DNA of 64,000 nucleotides from Allobosea sp. LC85 (GTDB lineage Bacteria; Pseudomonadota; Alphaproteobacteria; Rhizobiales; Beijerinckiaceae), in contig NZ_JPKG01000008.1 of the NCBI RefSeq assembly GCF_000735605.1, positions 45,138 to 109,137 of the forward strand, given 5' to 3'. Positions 1 through 8,483 of the stretch are shown here, one piece after another. Each line of letters begins with the position of its first letter. Position 1 is the stretch's first letter. Below the pieces are notes generated by a model. The model had not been told where the DNA came from, did not search any database, and saw only the letters and a program-made list of their open reading frames with translations. A program made the position numbers and the translations under genes.

Positions 1-90
1 CAGTTCCGGGTTCGTCGCCACTGCCGCGCTGGCCTGCGTGCTACCGGTATCGACAGCGGTGTCGCCGAGCAGAGTGTTGAGAATCGACAT
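1..90 (-). CDS. N-terminal fragment of an unrecognised protein, cut by the window edge
   Basis: Thirty codons are visible on the minus strand, starting at the ATG at 90-88 with AAAGGA as ribosome binding site about 8 nt upstream. The peptide begins MSILNTLLGDTAVD and continues as a small, Thr/Ala-rich, non-hydrophobic segment without a signal peptide. The 3' part lies outside the window, so no family can be assigned. The start is well supported by the ribosome binding site, the product is unknown. Confidence 0.55.
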   Translation of the reverse strand, partial: MSILNTLLGDTAVDTGSTQASAAVATNPEL

Positions 91-121
91 GTATGCCTGT
101 CCTTTCAGTAACGTCAGGAGT

Positions 122-142
122 GTCGGCTGGGTCGCAGCCGAC
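122..142. promoter_or_regulatory. Inverted repeat upstream of the truncated gene
   Basis: GTCGGCT (122-128) and AGCCGAC (136-142) form a 7-bp stem with a 7-nt loop about 30 nt upstream of the start at 90. It could be an operator or a leader hairpin. The rest of 91-286 shows no gene. Confidence 0.3.
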
Positions 143-286
143 CCGAAAACGGTAGCGTGGGTGTCCCCGAAATTTTCTGGCTTTTTGGGGGCAATGTTGG
201 GATTGCAGAGGCAATTCGGTGATTGCCGTGGCGCCCGTTCGGCCATGGTGCGGCGGTCGCGGGTAACCTGACGGCACCGGTGCGAA

Positions 287-703
287 TCAGGCACCGCGTC
301 CGCTGAAGCGGTCGGTCGCCCAGCCGAGCGCGATGCCGGCGCCATAGGCCGCCAGGTTCCAGAGCGAGAAGACACGCCCGAGCAGCAGCGCGCCTGGCGT
401 CGTCAGCCTGAAGGCGTCGAGCCAGGGCGTGTGATGGAGGCGGCTCAGCTCAACGCAAAGCGCGATCAGCGCGGCGAGGATTGCAAGCCAGGACGCAGGC
501 TGCCGCAGGGCGATGACGGCCAGCAATAGGTAGACCATCGTCCCCCAGAGAAGGGAGCCGCCATATTTCACGATGCCGAACGGCAGGCTCAAGCCCATCC
601 CGAAACGGCGCAGGAGCAACCCCGAGGCAATCGTCGCGAGGCAAAGGGCGATCATCATCCCGCGCGAGCGCAGGCTCGCCTCAGGCAGGCTCGTCTCAGA
701 CAT
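287..703 (-). CDS. DUF2809-family integral membrane protein
   Basis: 138 residues, almost entirely hydrophobic, with about four membrane segments (roughly residues 15-32, 45-65, 70-88 and 108-128). The short polar link reading LHHTPWLDAFRLT followed by LLLGRVFSLWNLAAY is typical of DUF2809 inner-membrane proteins; the biochemical role of that family is unknown. It is the last gene of a minus-strand operon, 8 nt downstream of the histidine kinase, so it is probably co-transcribed with the two-component system. Possibly an envelope or efflux accessory protein; I cannot say more. Confidence 0.75.
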   Translation of the reverse strand: MSETSLPEASLRSRGMMIALCLATIASGLLLRRFGMGLSLPFGIVKYGGSLLWGTMVYLLLAVIALRQPASWLAILAALIALCVELSRLHHTPWLDAFRLTTPGALLLGRVFSLWNLAAYGAGIALGWATDRFSGRGA

Positions 704-711
704 GGCCCGTC

Positions 712-2355
712 TCAGGCATGGGTTTCCGCCTCGGGCGCCCGCTGCAATGTCAGGGCGAAGGCGGTGCCGGGCTCGTCGTCGAGAAGCCCGATCGCGCCGC
801 CATGGGCGTTGAGCATGGAGCGGACGATGGACAGCCCCATGCCGGTTCCCCCGCTGTCGCGGCGCGTGGTGAAGAAGCTGTCAAAAATCCGCGCCCGGTT
901 GTTCGGGGAGACGCCGCTGCCGTTGTCGCGAACGGTGACGCGAAGCCGATCTCCCTCCGTGACCGCGGCGATATCAAGCTCGGTTGCGTCGTGGCGCAGC
1001 GCATTGTCGGTGAGATGGGCGAGGATGATCTGAAGGTTTTCGGCCGAGATGCGGATGGCACTGTCGAGATAGCCCCCAGTGCGGATCTCGATGCCGGCAA
1101 AATCCCGCCGCAGTCCGGCGATCGCCGGAGACAGGCTGGTCGTGCCGCCGGTCGGCGTGCTTTCGGCGCGCGCGAGTTCGCGCAGGCGGTTGGTGATCGC
1201 GGTCAGGCGATGGGTGTCGGCGATGATGTTGCCGAGGAAGTGGCGGCGCTTCTCCTCGCTCATCACCGGGCCGTCGCCGTCGCCATCGTCGCGCAGCAGC
1301 TCGGCGGCGCCCTCGATCGAGGTCAACGGCGATTTCAGCTCGTGCGAGACATGGGCCGCGAAGGTCGCGATGAAATCGGAGCGGGTGTTCAGGCTGCCGG
1401 CCATCTCGAGGAAGCTCTGCGACAGGCGCGCGAACTCGGCCGTGCCGTGGTTTTTCAGCGGCCGCATGGCGCTGCGGTCGCCATGGCCGATGGCCATCGT
1501 CCGCGCGATCAGCTCATGCACCGGGCGGGTGATGGTCCGGTGAAAGGCAAGGCCGATCAGCAGGGTCAGCGCGGCGACGGACAGGCCTGCCAGCACGATT
1601 TTTCCGCGCTCCTCATAGAGATGACGGAAGACGTTGCTCGGCGTGCGCGAGGCGTAGAGCACGCCGGCGACCCGATCCCGCAGGATGATCGGCGTCGCCG
1701 TGAAGATGCGGATGCTGGTACCGCGGCTGAGCGAATAGAGCGGCGGCGGCGCCTGGCTCGAGACGCGCTGCCGCAGGGTCGCGGCGAACCCTCCCTGCAG
1801 CGCTTTTGCGACCTCCTCGACATGGGCGAGCGACAGGCCGATCTCCTCGCGCCCGGCGATCACCACACCCTGGGGATCGAGCAGCCGGAAGCCGGCCAGA
1901 GTGATCGCCTGCGTTTCCAGCAGCAGGGGCGAAAGCCGCTCGCCGGCGGCCCGGAAGGCAGCGCTGGCGGGCTGGGACGCGGCCCGCGCCTCCGGCCGGC
2001 GGCCAAGCAGGCTGTCGCGCGTCAGGTCGAGACTGGGCAGGATCCGCCTGAACGGCTCGTCCGGAAGCGATGTTGGCGTTGCCGGAACTTCCGCCCCCAG
2101 CGCAGCGTCGGCCGGCAGGTTGTTCTCGAAGTCGCGCCGGATGGCAGCGGTCAGCGCCACGCTCTGGGCGATCAGCTCGGCCTCGGTCTGGTGGACGAGC
2201 TGGTTCTCGTAGATCCGGAAGAAGAACAGCCCGACGAAAGGCAGGGCCAGCACCGCGCTCAGCATCAGGAAGACGATGAGGCTGAGATTGGGCCGCCATT
2301 TCGCGGCGACCCGGACCGCGGAAGAGCCGAGCGCCGTCAATTCCCGGCCTCGCAA
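712..2355 (-). CDS. Membrane sensor histidine kinase
   Basis: 547 residues. A first membrane helix (about 24-47) is followed by a periplasmic sensor region of about 200 residues, a second helix (about 252-272), a HAMP linker, and a HisKA domain with phospho-acceptor H338 in AAHVSHELKSPL. The HATPase domain shows N-box (TDNALRH), G1 (DNGSGV) and G2 (GTGMGLSIV) motifs. The start codon overlaps the 3' end of the response regulator by 19 bp, so the two are translationally coupled partners. The domain order resembles CreC-like kinases, but no inner-membrane CreD gene is present, so the signal is not assignable. Confidence 0.93.
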   Translation of the reverse strand: MRGRELTALGSSAVRVAAKWRPNLSLIVFLMLSAVLALPFVGLFFFRIYENQLVHQTEAELIAQSVALTAAIRRDFENNLPADAALGAEVPATPTSLPDEPFRRILPSLDLTRDSLLGRRPEARAASQPASAAFRAAGERLSPLLLETQAITLAGFRLLDPQGVVIAGREEIGLSLAHVEEVAKALQGGFAATLRQRVSSQAPPPLYSLSRGTSIRIFTATPIILRDRVAGVLYASRTPSNVFRHLYEERGKIVLAGLSVAALTLLIGLAFHRTITRPVHELIARTMAIGHGDRSAMRPLKNHGTAEFARLSQSFLEMAGSLNTRSDFIATFAAHVSHELKSPLTSIEGAAELLRDDGDGDGPVMSEEKRRHFLGNIIADTHRLTAITNRLRELARAESTPTGGTTSLSPAIAGLRRDFAGIEIRTGGYLDSAIRISAENLQIILAHLTDNALRHDATELDIAAVTEGDRLRVTVRDNGSGVSPNNRARIFDSFFTTRRDSGGTGMGLSIVRSMLNAHGGAIGLLDDEPGTAFALTLQRAPEAETHA

Positions 2356-3041
2356 CGCCCAAGCCGAAATCCGACGCCGTGCACGGTGTCGATGGCGCTG
2401 CCGCAGCCCGAGGCCGCGAGCTTGGCGCGGATGTTGCGGATATGGCTGTCGATCGTCCTGTCGGCGACATGGATCGCGCCGCCATAGGCGCTTTCCAGGA
2501 TCTGCTCGCGGCTGAAGACCTGGCGGGGGCGGGCCGCAAAAGTCTTCAGGATCGCGAACTCGATCCCCGTCAGCGGCAGCGCCCTGCCCGCGAAGCTTGC
2601 GAGATGCGACTCAGGCTCAAGCCGCAACGCCCCCCAGGAGAGCGGCTCCACCGATGCCGCCCCGGCCGATCGGCCGGAGCGCGTGCGCCGCAGGATGACG
2701 GTGACGCGCGCCACCAGTTCGCGCGGGCTGAACGGCTTGGTGACATAGTCGTCGCCGCCGATCTCGAGGCCGAGCACCCGGTCGATCTCCTCGTCCCGCG
2801 CCGAGAGGAAGAGGATCGGTGCGTCCGACGACCTGCGGAGCCGGCGGCAGACCTCGAGCCCGTCCATCTCGGGCATGCCGATGTCGAGAATGACGAGATC
2901 GGCCGGCTGCCGCCGAAAACTCTCCAGCGCCTGCACGCCATCCCTGGCGATGGTCGTGGCCATGCCGGCCTTTTCAAGTGCGAAACAGATGACCTCGCGG
3001 ATATGACTGTCGTCATCGACCACAAGAATGCGGGGCGCCAT
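2337..3041 (-). CDS. OmpR/PhoB-family response regulator
   Basis: 234 residues. The receiver domain has the acidic pair D9-D10, phospho-acceptor D53 in LVILDIGMPEMDG, and the conserved Lys in VTKPFSPREL. The C-terminal winged helix ends with RTIDSHIRNIRAKL and VHGVGFRLG, typical of OmpR-type DNA binding. The reading frame is open further upstream, but the receiver domain begins at MAPRILVVDD, so the ATG at 3041 is chosen. It lies 13 nt after the DUF4173 gene and overlaps the kinase gene, so it is the cognate regulator of that kinase. Confidence 0.93.
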   Translation of the reverse strand: MAPRILVVDDDSHIREVICFALEKAGMATTIARDGVQALESFRRQPADLVILDIGMPEMDGLEVCRRLRRSSDAPILFLSARDEEIDRVLGLEIGGDDYVTKPFSPRELVARVTVILRRTRSGRSAGAASVEPLSWGALRLEPESHLASFAGRALPLTGIEFAILKTFAARPRQVFSREQILESAYGGAIHVADRTIDSHIRNIRAKLAASGCGSAIDTVHGVGFRLGRCEAGN

Positions 3042-3054
3042 CGTCACGTGCCTG

Positions 3055-4668
3055 TCACTGGCCGGCTGCGGCCGGGCTGCTCGTGCCCCCGAACGGGGCG
3101 GTGGGAGTGTTAGCCAAGTAACGCGACAGGCGCCACGCGCGAAAGCCCCAGGCCCGCCAATCCGCCTGTTCCCTTTGGTGCCGATCGGCCATGTACTCAC
3201 GGTTGCCCGGCAGCCTGTTGGGGTTCCAGGACCAGGTCGAATTGGGAACCGTGCGGCCGACGGCGGCAATGCGCGGCGTGTAGCGATCGAAGGCCGGGAT
3301 CGCCTGCGGTCCGAGCGATGTCAGATAGGCGGCGTCGAGACGCGAGCCGGTTCCGCGCAGTTCCTGGGAATGGCGAAAATTGTAGTTGGCGATCACCGCC
3401 GGCGCGTTGACGAAGCAGAAGGCGTAGAGCGCCAGCGCCAGCGCGGCAGCATTGGCCGAGACGAGCCAGTTGACCGATTTCCGCCCGACGATCTGGACGA
3501 TGATCAGCACCAGGCCGAGCGCGACAAGCAGCATCCAGATGAAGGCGACGAGCCGGAGAGAGGTCAGCGAATAGGCTTCGACATAGAGATCAAGCCGCAG
3601 CAGCGACGAGATCATCAGCATGATGTTCTGGCCGACCCAGACGAGGACCAGCGGCCGGACCAGGCGATGGCGCTCGGAGGCGCCGGCCGGCCGCATCGCG
3701 ACCATGACGAAGAGCGCCGCCAGCAGCGCCGTGACGACGAGCGGATAGGCGCCACGATGGGCATAAGCGGCATAGCTCATGCCGTCCGGCAGCGCGACGC
3801 CGCCCCAGAGATAGGCGATGTCGAGCAGGGTCTGCAGTGCGAAGAGCGCGTTGAACAGGACGAGCGAACGCAGGATCGCCGTGTCGCCGAACAGCCCGTG
3901 GCGATCGGCCGTGAAGGTCGTCGCCGCCACTTCCGGGATCGCCTTCGCCGCGCGCTGGCGGGCGAGCCGGACATGCAGCATCGGCCAGACCAGGCAGAGC
4001 ATCATCAGCCAGAACGCGGCCCGCCAGGGCGAAGCCAGGTCGAGCAATAGCCAGAGGTCGATGCGGTTCAGCCAGATCTCGACGAGCGGATTGGCGGAGG
4101 CGAACAGGGTCGCGAAGACGCCGAGGAGGACCAACGGGACGACCCAACCGATGAGCCAGGCGCTGCCGGAGGACGCGCGCGGCCGTCGTGCCGAGAGGCG
4201 GCCGACACGGCCGATATCCCGGATCAGCCTGCCGGCGCCGGCCAGCAGCATCGGCCGCGCCTGCCGGAGCAGTTCCTGCCAGCGCGCCTGCTGCTGCTGG
4301 CTGAGAATGACGGCAAACGCCGCCGTGCAGAAGATGGCGACGAAGGAGGACAGCAGGCTGACCTCCTCGGCGATGGCGAAGAGCCCCGCCCCCAGCACCA
4401 GCAGCGCCAGGGTGCGCCTGCCGGCGCTGGCGCGGACCGGGTTCGCCCAGAGCGAGGCGATGGCGAGGGCCGCGAGGAAATAGGCCAGCGAGATGCCGAG
4501 CCTATGGCCGTAGAACAGGAGATCGGCCAGCAGCACCAGGCCGGCGGCGAGCCCGAGCCGGGTCGTCAGCCAGCGCGTCGCGCGGGTAGCGGACGGCGAT
4601 GCCGTCAGCTCGGCTGATGGGGAGGGCATGGGCACTGTAGGCACTGCTGAACGGGAGGACATGGGCAT
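3055..4668 (-). CDS. DUF4173 polytopic membrane protein
   Basis: About 537 residues with a Pro/Ser-rich cytoplasmic N-terminus and roughly twelve hydrophobic segments, followed by a polar tail of about 100 residues. The tail contains a segment near NWLVSANAAALALALYAFCF followed by NYNFRHSQE, a signature of DUF4173/DUF4153 membrane proteins, which have no established function. ATG at 4668 is preferred; a second in-frame ATG follows two codons later and the frame also runs upstream to 4770. It is the first gene of the operon with the response regulator and kinase, so it is either a signal partner or a regulated target. Confidence 0.75.
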   Translation of the reverse strand: MPMSSRSAVPTVPMPSPSAELTASPSATRATRWLTTRLGLAAGLVLLADLLFYGHRLGISLAYFLAALAIASLWANPVRASAGRRTLALLVLGAGLFAIAEEVSLLSSFVAIFCTAAFAVILSQQQQARWQELLRQARPMLLAGAGRLIRDIGRVGRLSARRPRASSGSAWLIGWVVPLVLLGVFATLFASANPLVEIWLNRIDLWLLLDLASPWRAAFWLMMLCLVWPMLHVRLARQRAAKAIPEVAATTFTADRHGLFGDTAILRSLVLFNALFALQTLLDIAYLWGGVALPDGMSYAAYAHRGAYPLVVTALLAALFVMVAMRPAGASERHRLVRPLVLVWVGQNIMLMISSLLRLDLYVEAYSLTSLRLVAFIWMLLVALGLVLIIVQIVGRKSVNWLVSANAAALALALYAFCFVNAPAVIANYNFRHSQELRGTGSRLDAAYLTSLGPQAIPAFDRYTPRIAAVGRTVPNSTWSWNPNRLPGNREYMADRHQREQADWRAWGFRAWRLSRYLANTPTAPFGGTSSPAAAGQ

Positions 4669-5171
4669 GGGGCTTCGCTGATCGAGGATTCGGGCGCGCG
4701 GGGGCCGCGCGGCGGAGCGGGAAACGCCAGGATGGCGGTCTCGGCAGGGAGCGGCCTGGCCACGAGCCACCAGCCATCACTGGCCAGCCGGCGCGGCAGC
4801 CTGGATGCGAGGGAACGGGGAGCGATGATCTCTGCCATGCCCCAGGGATGCAGCAGCAGATTGCAGCGCCCGCCCGGAGAAAGCTCAGGATTTCAGGATT
4901 GTTGTGCAGATTTCGTGCAGCGGCGCGCGGAGCGACGGTCCGGCGCGCGAACTCGCCATGCGATGGTCCGATCGAGACAATTTCAACCAGCGCTGGCTCG
5001 GCTGGTCGTTTAGGCGCAGACGTTAGCGAACGACCGTTGCTTCGCCGATATTCCGGCCTTCCCACAGGTAGAACATCTGCGCTTTACCAATGGCTTCCCT
5101 GCCCTCTTGCGTGAGAAACACGAATCCCAGACGGCGCCATTCGCCGGGATGCATCTATAAGTCGCCCAGCA
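4669..5171. other. About 500 bp without a supportable gene
   Basis: The open frames here on both strands are Arg/Pro-rich and resemble no family. This is the upstream region of the DUF4173 operon and the downstream flank of the next minus-strand gene, so it presumably holds the operon promoter. I see no convincing promoter box. Confidence 0.5.
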
Positions 5172-5732
5172 TCAAGCAAGCATCCCATCCCTGCGAAGAG
5201 CCTGCAGGGATGCAGACACACCCGTAACCCGGCGCGATAGGTCCTTGGCGCCCACCGCGGCGGTCTCATGCAGCAGGACGTCCGCGATAAGATGCGGATG
5301 CATTGCCTTTAGTCGCTCGGCCCTTTCCCTCACCGGATGGCTCCATGTCGACGAGGGTGACGAGGCCGCCCGGATCAAAACACAATATACTTGCCGCCCC
5401 CCACCAATCTGCCCGGCTTCATAGGGGCCAAGGTCCGAGAGGATGGTCAACTCTGCTCCGTCGTCGAAAGTGATGCTCAGTCGCATTCCAGTACTGCTAA
5501 GGGACGTAACCCGCCTTCCGACAAGCCGATGCAGCTTCGTCGCAGGCGCCTCGTCCGCAACGCATCTGTAACTCCAGGCCGTTCCGTCTGGCTCGATATG
5601 CTCCACGGCCCGCTCGGAAGTGATTGTGCTGCGCTCGAACCGGAACTGCAGGCCAAACGGATCGAGACAAACCTGCATCAAGGTGTCACCGATAAGGTGA
5701 TCGAGTTCTGAGGCTGGCGGAAACTCGTGCAT
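5172..5732 (-). CDS. DUF6188-like hypothetical protein
   Basis: 186 residues from the ATG at 5732. Residues 1-110 form a beta-rich module with conserved blocks LIGDTLMQVCLDPFGLQFRF, DGTAWSYRC, LVGRRVTSL, LSITFDDGAELTI and DLGPYEAGQI, resembling DUF6188-type proteins of unknown function. The last 70 residues are less typical and could be a later extension. The frame is open upstream to 5996, but that part overlaps the oppositely oriented zinc-finger gene, so the shorter start is used. No strong ribosome binding site is visible. Confidence 0.6.
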   Translation of the reverse strand: MHEFPPASELDHLIGDTLMQVCLDPFGLQFRFERSTITSERAVEHIEPDGTAWSYRCVADEAPATKLHRLVGRRVTSLSSTGMRLSITFDDGAELTILSDLGPYEAGQIGGGRQVYCVLIRAASSPSSTWSHPVRERAERLKAMHPHLIADVLLHETAAVGAKDLSRRVTGVSASLQALRRDGMLA

Positions 5733-5780
5733 GCCGTAACGATGTCTGATGTTTCCATGCAGATCAACGGAGACGGGTTG

Positions 5781-6002
5781 ATGTCGGATTATGAGGGAGA
5801 GATCGTCGCCGGCGCGGCTAGATTGGGGCCCTGTTGCTTCTGCGGACAGGTAATCCAGGAGAGCGAGATCGATCCCTGCCGCGTCACTGTCGAGACCCGG
5901 AGCGAGAATTGGCAGGTCTGGTTCTGCCACAGCGCTTGCCTCCGCGATCGGCTTAACGACCCTCCCGGTGTCCTTGGCTTCTCCGCGCCAGCTCACTTCT
6001 AG
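5781..6002 (+). CDS. Small Cys-rich zinc-finger-like protein
   Basis: 73 residues from the ATG at 5781. It contains CCFCGQ near the N-terminus and a downstream WFCHSACLRDRL segment, giving two Cys/His clusters that could bind zinc. Short proteins with this C-x2-C...C-x3-C layout are common hypotheticals in Rhizobiales. It is divergent from the DUF6188-like gene with 48 bp between the starts, so the two may share a promoter. An upstream in-frame ATG at 5727 is possible but less likely, because it would overlap the neighbour. Confidence 0.65.
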   Translation: MSDYEGEIVAGAARLGPCCFCGQVIQESEIDPCRVTVETRSENWQVWFCHSACLRDRLNDPPGVLGFSAPAHF

Positions 6003-6068
6003 GCCAGGTGCGGGGTCACTGAGGGGAGCAACCTTTGGATTGACGGCATTTCATGGCAGTCTGCACCT

Positions 6069-6713
6069 ATGAGCTTCACGGTGAAATTGGCCGTTTTCCC
6101 AGCCCGGAAGGCCCCGATTCCATATGAGACGCTTGCTGGCACTTTCGCGACCTTAGAAAATGCCTGCGAGGCGGGCAGGCTGGCTCTCACCGCGGTGACG
6201 GAAAAGGAGCTTTCAGCCATAGCTCCCAACCTCGAGCCCTGCTTCCAAAAATTCAGCAATGGCCATATGGCAGCAATCAAGGTGCCGCCTGGTGAAGTTT
6301 CCGGATATCTCGTCCTCGATGAGAAGGGCGTGGAGGTCGCCAATTGGACAACGCTGGATAAGGGCGTTGCACGCGTCGCTAGCGACCAGACCGGTGAAGG
6401 GAATGAAGACCCCACCGACATCCGGCTAGGTCGACTGCGCCAGATTGCGTGGGACGAGTGGGATCCGATCGGCATTCGTTGTGCCGATCATGAGGCTTGG
6501 CGAACAGCGGCCGCCGGCGAGTATGACAGCTACATGCTGCAGGTCGCGTCGATTTTGAGCTCGGGCGGTTCGACGGACGAAGCCGTTCGCTACCTCGATG
6601 AGATCGTAACCGATCACATGGCTTTGGGACCAACCACGGAGGCACAAAGGCAGTCGTCGCGAAATACGGTTGAAGCCGTAGCAGCCTATTTGAGCGAGAC
6701 TTTGAACGAGTAG
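6069..6713 (+). CDS. Hypothetical protein, soluble, conserved C-terminal module
   Basis: 214 residues without signal peptide or membrane segment. The N-terminal half (1-100) looks like a beta-rich domain. The C-terminal half has the blocks RLRQIAWDEWDPIGI, GEYDSYMLQVASIL and EAVRYLDEIVTDHM, a helical module that recurs in uncharacterised alphaproteobacterial proteins. Start ATG at 6069 follows directly on a short non-coding stretch. The next gene is on the same strand. No function is inferred. Confidence 0.7.
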   Translation: MSFTVKLAVFPARKAPIPYETLAGTFATLENACEAGRLALTAVTEKELSAIAPNLEPCFQKFSNGHMAAIKVPPGEVSGYLVLDEKGVEVANWTTLDKGVARVASDQTGEGNEDPTDIRLGRLRQIAWDEWDPIGIRCADHEAWRTAAAGEYDSYMLQVASILSSGGSTDEAVRYLDEIVTDHMALGPTTEAQRQSSRNTVEAVAAYLSETLNE

Positions 6714-6729
6714 GTTGGATTTGCATAAT

Positions 6730-6761
6730 AGGACGAGTTGCTGAAAGGACGAGTTGCTGAA
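6730..6761 (+). repeat. 16-bp perfect tandem duplication
   Basis: AGGACGAGTTGCTGAA occurs at 6730-6745 and again at 6746-6761, immediately downstream of one hypothetical gene and about 30 bp before the start of the next. Both copies are identical, which suggests a recent slippage duplication. It contains a GGA that could be mistaken for a ribosome binding site. Confidence 0.9.
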
Positions 6762-6791
6762 CTGTCAGCGCCGATGTCAGAGGGACAACTG

Positions 6792-7226
6792 ATGGGAAGG
6801 CGCCCGATTTGGGTCCAGACGATTTCGGACGAACAACGCGCCTCCTCGCTGTCCGACCTCGAGCGCGTCGGCTGCGGGAAAATCATCGGCTATCTCCCGC
6901 TTCAGACAGTCCGCATTTTCCTCGGCCTGAAGGTCAAGGACGTCGTACACACGGCATCGTCTCGCGGAGTTTCCGCAATCAGTATTGGCCCGAAGGACTG
7001 CTGCATCAAGAGCGGCGCGCTCTTCGTTTACGATCGCACGCAACTGGCGGCCTTGCTTGAGGCTTCAACGATGGCGCTCGAGCAATCTAATTTCCCGGGA
7101 GAACCCGAGCTTTTTGTCCGCGCAATTGCGCGAGATTGGCTAGAGGCCGATCATCCCGTGATGCCAATCATCAGGGCAGCATTCGCGAACGGGCATAGGC
7201 CCGCGGTGGGTCAGCGATCATTATGA
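6792..7226 (+). CDS. Hypothetical protein
   Basis: 144 residues beginning MGRRPIWVQTISDEQR. The ATG at 6792 is chosen because GAGGGA lies 6 nt upstream; an ATG at 6774 and a TTG at 6738 are in frame but lack this. No signal peptide, no membrane helix and no motif I recognise; two Cys occur in the block KDCCIKSG. Its 3' end overlaps the convergent gene at 7211 by 16 bp. The function is unknown. Confidence 0.6.
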   Translation: MGRRPIWVQTISDEQRASSLSDLERVGCGKIIGYLPLQTVRIFLGLKVKDVVHTASSRGVSAISIGPKDCCIKSGALFVYDRTQLAALLEASTMALEQSNFPGEPELFVRAIARDWLEADHPVMPIIRAAFANGHRPAVGQRSL

Positions 7227-7510
7227 TGATCCTGAGGGCCTTCAATTTCTCCAAATCGGACACGCATCGCGTAAGGTCTCTCGCCTTTCAGGCCCTCCAC
7301 GACCCCGCGGATTACCGAGACGTCAAGCCTTTGCGCGCCAGGCCCGTAAAAATCCTTCCAGTCCGCCTCGATGAATTTCGAGAGGCGAGATAGCTCAGTC
7401 AGTAAGTCATCCTTTGCGAGACTGCCCTTGGCGTCCAGGTGCTCGATGAGCGTCTGGAAGATCAATCCGTAACCGTTCATAAGCGCTGCGATATTGGAAG
7501 CAGAGTGCAT
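7211..7510 (-). CDS. Small helical hypothetical protein
   Basis: 99 residues from MHSASNIAALMNGYGLIFQ. The sequence is predicted largely alpha-helical, with amphipathic stretches near residues 8-45. The frame stays open upstream to 7588, but that extension is Arg-rich and low in coding character, so the ATG at 7510 is preferred. It converges with and overlaps the preceding plus-strand gene. No family recognised. Confidence 0.5.
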   Translation of the reverse strand: MHSASNIAALMNGYGLIFQTLIEHLDAKGSLAKDDLLTELSRLSKFIEADWKDFYGPGAQRLDVSVIRGVVEGLKGERPYAMRVRFGEIEGPQDHHNDR

Positions 7511-7617
7511 CTCGACACCTCCACAGCGTGAACCACCCTGATCACGCGCTCGCGTCCTTACGCGAGTCCGGCACTTGAGATAAAGCATCTTCTTGCTTCT
7601 TACGCTAGATAATCCAG

Positions 7618-7953
7618 ATGTATCGTGCTTATGCCATTCTGGGCGGAGACAGATTGCCCCCTATCGTCAAACATTATCGAAGTCTGCCCTCGGAACTAAC
7701 GGGTGGAGAAAACAAGGGAGACTTGCTTGGTAGCCCCGTCGTCCTATTGATTGAGGAGACGGGTGAGGGGGTCTTCCTGTATCGATATGATCGAACCGCG
7801 TGGAGCGTTGGCGATACCTGGTACCTGAGCGCTGCCGATGCAGAGGAGCAGGCAATATTCGAATACGGAGATTTGATTGGTACTTGGCAGGTAATACCTG
7901 ACGAGGCTGGAGATGCAGTTGAATTTGCCGTTAGAGCCGCAACGCATAGATAA
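7618..7953 (+). CDS. Hypothetical protein, beta-rich
   Basis: 111 residues starting MYRAYAILGGDRLPP. It has acidic and aromatic blocks such as YDRTAWSVGDTWYLSAADAE and no signal peptide. Base composition is lower in GC than the surrounding core genes, which fits an accessory origin. The start ATG is 29 nt from the end of the open frame on the opposite strand. No family recognised. Confidence 0.55.
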   Translation: MYRAYAILGGDRLPPIVKHYRSLPSELTGGENKGDLLGSPVVLLIEETGEGVFLYRYDRTAWSVGDTWYLSAADAEEQAIFEYGDLIGTWQVIPDEAGDAVEFAVRAATHR

Positions 7954-8017
7954 TTTGAAAACGGCTCTTCAGGCTGCATGAGAGGGGTTATCTGCATCGC
8001 TAACCCCTTGGCGCTGG

Positions 8018-8263
8018 CTATAGGATACGCGATGCTTGTTCGCCGTTTTGCGTGAGCCCTTTTCTTTTCCGGCATTCTTGCACGTACGCGCGATGCAGTT
8101 CCACTATTTGCTCGCGAGACAGTCCCCTCCCTCCTCTATGCGACTCCCTAGCCTTTTCGCGGCACTCACCACGATCACCACCCTGAGTCCTCCGCTGCGA
8201 CTGGGCTTCCGCGACATTCGCAAGCAAGAAAGCCGTGAGAAAAACGGTCAAAGGAATACGCAT
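8018..8263 (-). CDS. Small secreted basic protein
   Basis: 81 residues. MRIPLTVFLTAFLLANVAEA is a clear Sec signal peptide; the mature part of about 60 residues is very basic (many Arg/Lys) with two Cys that could pair. ATG at 8263 is chosen because AGAGGA lies just upstream and because the signal peptide begins there. The open frame extends further 5' without coding support. Function unknown; the size and charge suggest a periplasmic protein. Confidence 0.65.
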   Translation of the reverse strand: MRIPLTVFLTAFLLANVAEAQSQRRTQGGDRGECREKARESHRGGRGLSREQIVELHRAYVQECRKRKGLTQNGEQASRIL

Positions 8264-8483
8264 GGTCAGTCCTCTCGCGAAGGGTTTCGACACAGGTGGA
8301 ACGCACAATACACTGCGCCAACAAATACTGAAGACCACCCCAGGTACAGTTGGGTAAGGTAGATCTCGGCGCGATGTTCGATGTCGCCGGTTAGATCGCG
8401 ATACCTTTCATGGCCGGAGCCTAGTGGTCAGTTGAGTCGTTCGACGTGGCAGTCAGCCCTTGTGCCGCGATGACCGTTTCTAG

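Noticed and set aside
718..2487. 589-codon open frame on the plus strand
   Set aside because: It is antisense to the histidine kinase gene, Arg/Asp/Gly-rich, without any motif; an effect of high GC on the opposite strand.
5733..5996. N-terminal extension of the DUF6188-like gene
   Set aside because: It overlaps the opposite Cys-rich gene, whose zinc-finger-like motifs look real, and has no family features.
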